64,000 nt of DNA from Herbaspirillum sp. meg3 (GTDB lineage Bacteria > Pseudomonadota > Gammaproteobacteria > Burkholderiales > Burkholderiaceae_D), in NCBI RefSeq assembly GCF_002257565.1, contig NZ_CP022736.1, positions 3,410,001 to 3,474,000 on the forward strand. Reading direction: 5' to 3'. The notes beneath the pieces were generated by a model. It searched no databases and was not told the origin of the DNA. It was given only the letters and a program-made list of their open reading frames with translations. A program made the position numbers and the translations under genes. Of the stretch, positions 61,660 to 64,000 are shown piece after piece. Numbering within the stretch: the stretch's first letter is position 1; each line of letters starts with the position of its first letter.

Positions 61660-62978
61660 ACACCATGAGCAAACCCCTGCATCCATCTCTGGCCGGCGCG
61701 GCGCTGCCGCCTTCACTCTGGGCGGCTACCGCAACGGAAGCCGCACCAACACCGCCCTGCGCCGAATCCAAAACCGTCGATGTCGCCATCATCGGCGGCG
61801 GCTACACTGGTTTGTCCGCTGCCTTGCATCTGGCTGAAGCCGGTGTGAAGGTCTGCGTGCTGGAAGCCAGCGAGCCTGGCTGGGGTGCTTCCGGACGTAA
61901 CGGCGGCCAGGTGATTCCCGGTCTGAAATATGATCCTGATCAGTTGCGCGTGATGTTCGGCTCCGCCAAAGCGGAAGGCCTCATCGACACCATAGGCAAT
62001 GCCGCCGACACCGTGTTCGACCTGATCGCGCGTCACAACATTGACTGCGATGCCGTGCGCAACGGCTGGATCCAGCCGGCGCATTCAGCCGCCGTCATGC
62101 CCACGCTGGAAAAGCGCGCGGCACAATGGGCCGAACGCGGTGCACCGATTGAGTTGCTGGATCGTGACGCGGTCGCGCGCCGCATCGGCACCTCCGCGTA
62201 TGTCGGCGCCTGGGTAGATCGCCGCGCAGGCAGTATCCATCCGTTGAAATACTGCCGCGGGCTGGCGCGTGCGGCATTGGCACAAGGCGCAACCATCCAC
62301 GGCCGTACGCCCGTCATCAAACTGGAACGCCAGGGACAACGCTGGCTGCTGCATACCGAGCAAGGCGCAATCATCACCGCCGAGCGCGTGATCATCGCCA
62401 CCAACGGCTATACCGGCGCACTGTGGCCGCAACTGAAGCAATCCGTGATTGCCGCCAACAGCTTCATCGTGGCGACACGTCCGCTACCGGCAGCCTTGGG
62501 CGACAGTATTCTGGCGAACAAGGAAGTGGTGTCCGACTCGCGGCGGCTGTTGCTGTACTACCGCCGGGATGCCGAGGGCCGCATGCTCATGGGTGGGCGC
62601 GGGCCCTTCCCTGATCCGCAAGGGCCGCAGGACTTTGCGCATCTGGAGCGTTCGCTGGCGCTGCTGTTTCCGCAACTGGCGGGTGTTGAATATGAATATC
62701 GCTGGGCCGGTCGTGTGGCGATCACGCGCGACTTCCTGCCACATGTCCACGAACCGGCCGCCGGACTGACGATCGCTCTCGGCTACAACGGCCGCGGCAT
62801 TGCCATGGCCAGCACCATGGGGCGCTGCCTGGCGCAACGCCTGACAGGCGACGGTACGGCATCTGCAAGTTTCCCGTTTCCGATCAGCACGATACAGCCG
62901 ATTCCTTTTCATGGACTGCAGCGCTTTTATATCGCTGCCGGCGTGGCGTATTACAGCATTCTCGACAAGCTGTCGTAA
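61656..62978 (+). CDS. FAD-dependent amine oxidase (PuuB/OrdL-like, DAO family)
   Basis: A 440-residue flavoenzyme of the glycine/D-amino acid oxidase family. The dinucleotide fold is at residues 42-70 (DVAIIGGGYTGLSAALHLAE), followed by GWGASGRNGGQVIPG, the typical GASGRNGG of gamma-glutamylputrescine oxidase-like proteins, and a C-terminal LGYNGRGIAMASTMGR FAD contact. It would oxidise the amine brought in by the co-encoded importer. The exact substrate (a polyamine derivative, N-methyl amino acid or opine) cannot be read from the sequence. Confidence 0.88.
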   Translation: MNTMSKPLHPSLAGAALPPSLWAATATEAAPTPPCAESKTVDVAIIGGGYTGLSAALHLAEAGVKVCVLEASEPGWGASGRNGGQVIPGLKYDPDQLRVMFGSAKAEGLIDTIGNAADTVFDLIARHNIDCDAVRNGWIQPAHSAAVMPTLEKRAAQWAERGAPIELLDRDAVARRIGTSAYVGAWVDRRAGSIHPLKYCRGLARAALAQGATIHGRTPVIKLERQGQRWLLHTEQGAIITAERVIIATNGYTGALWPQLKQSVIAANSFIVATRPLPAALGDSILANKEVVSDSRRLLLYYRRDAEGRMLMGGRGPFPDPQGPQDFAHLERSLALLFPQLAGVEYEYRWAGRVAITRDFLPHVHEPAAGLTIALGYNGRGIAMASTMGRCLAQRLTGDGTASASFPFPISTIQPIPFHGLQRFYIAAGVAYYSILDKLS

Positions 62979-63321
62979 GCAAGTCTCCTCGTATCGCAAG
63001 CCGGCCGGCATTCGCCCGCCGGCGCATTTCCCTTGAGCAACACACGTCTCTGCAGGTGACAAACAAGACGAATCAATCCTTTCAGTGTCCGCATGAAAGA
63101 TGCTTGTCTGTGCTTGTCCAGGTGTTTGTCCGTGTCAATGCCAAGCGCATTCAGAGAGCGAAAAATTTAACTTATTCGATTTTTACAACACCTATTTTTT
63201 GAGAGTTTTCCTATATTTTTGACGATCTCCAATCCGTAAGATTTGTCCTGTGGTGAGAACAAAAGCGCAGCAAAACACCGAATCAACGACAGACACTTAC
63301 TTAACTTTTCTGGAGAGCATC
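62979..63321. other. Intergenic region before the fimbrial subunit gene
   Basis: No gene seen. The part from about 63160 to 63240 is AT-rich with several T-runs and is the probable promoter region of the fimbrial gene; I cannot fix a -35/-10 pair. A GGAGAG ribosome site lies at 63312-63317. I looked for an invertible-element repeat as in fim switches and did not see one. Confidence 0.4.
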
Positions 63322-63843
63322 ATGCAAAAATCGATCATCGCTTCCTTCCTGGCTATCGCTGCCCTGGCTCCTGCTGCTGCCTTCGCTTCCGACGGCACCA
63401 TCACCATCAACGGCACTGTGACGGCACAAACCTGCACCATCAACGGCGGTAGTCCTAACCTCGCCGTCACGCTGCCAACCGTTTCGACCTCTGCCCTGGC
63501 CTCCGCCGGACAAACGGCTACTCCGACGCCTTTCACCATCGCCTTGACTGCTTGTAATCCGAACAGCGGTAATGTGCGCGCTTTCTTTGAAACTGGTTCT
63601 AACGTCCTTGCCACGCGCCGCCTGAAGAACAACGGCACGGCAACCAATCTGGAGATCGGCCTGCTGAACACAGATAACACGCCTATCTCAATCGGCGCGG
63701 CATCCGGCGCGCAGGGCGCCGCCTCTGTTGCCATCTCCAGCGGCAATGCCAATCTGACTTATATGGCGCAGTACGTGGCTACCGGCACCGTCGGCGCTGG
63801 TACCGTCACTACCAGCGTGACGTATTCCATCGAGTTTCCATAA
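63322..63843 (+). CDS. Type 1 fimbrial major-subunit-like protein
   Basis: A 173-residue pilin of the chaperone-usher class. A signal peptide (about residues 1-23, ending PAAAFA) precedes the mature domain, which has the two cysteines that form the typical disulfide (TAQTCTI and ALTACNP), an N-terminal strand GTITINGTVTA suited for donor-strand exchange, and a C-terminal strand ending TYSIEFP. A terminator follows after 40 bp, and no chaperone or usher gene lies downstream in the window, so it is an isolated subunit gene or is served by machinery elsewhere. Confidence 0.85.
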   Translation: MQKSIIASFLAIAALAPAAAFASDGTITINGTVTAQTCTINGGSPNLAVTLPTVSTSALASAGQTATPTPFTIALTACNPNSGNVRAFFETGSNVLATRRLKNNGTATNLEIGLLNTDNTPISIGAASGAQGAASVAISSGNANLTYMAQYVATGTVGAGTVTTSVTYSIEFP

Positions 63844-63882
63844 TTCGTATCGATCCTCGACACTCTCGCTGTTTGTTCACTC

Positions 63883-63915
63883 ATGAAGCCGATTGATTAT
63901 TCGGCTTCATTTTTT
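63883..63915. terminator. Bidirectional rho-independent terminator
   Basis: ATGAAGCCGA, loop TTGATTAT and TCGGCTTCAT followed by five T. It ends the fimbrial gene and probably also the convergent oxidoreductase gene. Confidence 0.85.
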
Positions 63916-63929
63916 GCTACTTCACGGGG

Positions 63930-64000
63930 TTACTTCAACGCAGCCGCAACCGATGCCGACCACGCCGTCGTCGGATGACCGATCAACGTGGAGAGTTGTC
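63930..64000 (-). CDS. 3' end of a QorB/NmrA-like NAD(P)H oxidoreductase (partial)
   Basis: On the minus strand an open frame enters from the window edge and stops with TAA at 63932-63930, encoding the last 22 or so residues. The tail contains LIGHPTTAW followed by an Ala-rich end, which matches the C-terminus of the NmrA/QorB-type SDR quinone oxidoreductases (E. coli YtfG ends in a similar LIGHPTTP stretch, from memory). The convergent terminator just beyond supports a real gene end. Confidence 0.6.
   Translation of the reverse strand, partial: QLSTLIGHPTTAWSASVAAALK

Noticed and set aside
63160..63321. Possible invertible promoter (fim switch) before the fimbrial gene
   Set aside because: I found no pair of inverted repeats flanking the promoter region and no recombinase gene nearby.
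1..64000. Mobile elements, prophage, CRISPR arrays, tRNA or rRNA genes
   Set aside because: No transposase or integrase motif, no regularly spaced direct repeats and no tRNA-like cloverleaf were seen on reading through; all major frames belong to ordinary chromosomal genes.

Overview
The window reads as chromosomal DNA of a betaproteobacterium, most likely a member of the Oxalobacteraceae close to Herbaspirillum. This is inferred from gene content and order, not from a search: a methylcitrate cycle using AcnD/PrpF, an iscRSUA-hscBA-fdx-iscX cluster, glnA next to ntrBC, an SOS imuA-imuB-dnaE2 cassette, and many uptake and catabolic operons. Coding density is high, and I see no insertion sequence, prophage, CRISPR array, rRNA or tRNA.

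Layout. 1-4.8 kb: start of an unknown minus-strand gene, an exonuclease III gene, an MFS carrier, a cupin protein, an AraC-type regulator, a small unknown protein and a GNAT acetyltransferase. 4.9-15.5 kb: propionate catabolism. prpB-prpC-acnD-prpF run as one minus-strand operon; an MliC-like lipoprotein and prpE follow on the same strand; the sigma54 activator prpR is divergent. A sigma54 -24/-12 promoter and a row of TGAAAC repeats lie between prpB and prpR. 15.8-17.1 kb: an MHS-type carrier. 17.3-22.6 kb: nitrogen control (ntrC, ntrB, a DUF4124 protein, glnA), with a sigma54 promoter and NtrC-like sites upstream of glnA. 22.6-26.1 kb: a rhodanese, then a three-gene signalling cluster (REC-HPt, NarL-type regulator, REC-EAL) with no sensor kinase and with altered EAL residues. 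26.4-29.2 kb: a DUF1800/DUF1501 pair. 29.3-35.8 kb: the isc operon with two tandem IscR-like sites and an inserted LysE-family exporter. 35.9-41.2 kb: the SOS mutagenesis cassette behind a perfect LexA box.

41.4-51.5 kb: galactarate/glucarate catabolism in two arms. A FadR-type regulator with kdgD and a ketoglutarate-semialdehyde dehydrogenase lies on the plus strand; garP-garD-periplasmic lactonase lies on the minus strand; a chemoreceptor gene sits between them. The same operator-like sequence precedes kdgD and garP, so the two arms look like one regulon. Together they would take aldarate in, dehydrate it twice and oxidise it to 2-oxoglutarate.

51.8-58.2 kb: a CHRD protein, a two-subunit molybdenum hydroxylase, a secreted alpha/beta hydrolase, a small membrane protein and an aldo/keto reductase. 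58.4-63.0 kb: an IclR regulator divergent from an amino-acid-type ABC importer with a co-transcribed FAD amine oxidase, with a perfect palindrome and a good sigma70 promoter between them. 63.3-64.0 kb: a single fimbrial subunit gene with its own terminator, then the 3' end of a QorB/NmrA-like oxidoreductase running in from the right edge.

No clearly new defence or mobile system is visible. The most unusual items are the kinase-less signalling cluster, the exporter gene inside the isc operon, and the inferred aldarate regulon with its periplasmic lactonase and chemoreceptor.
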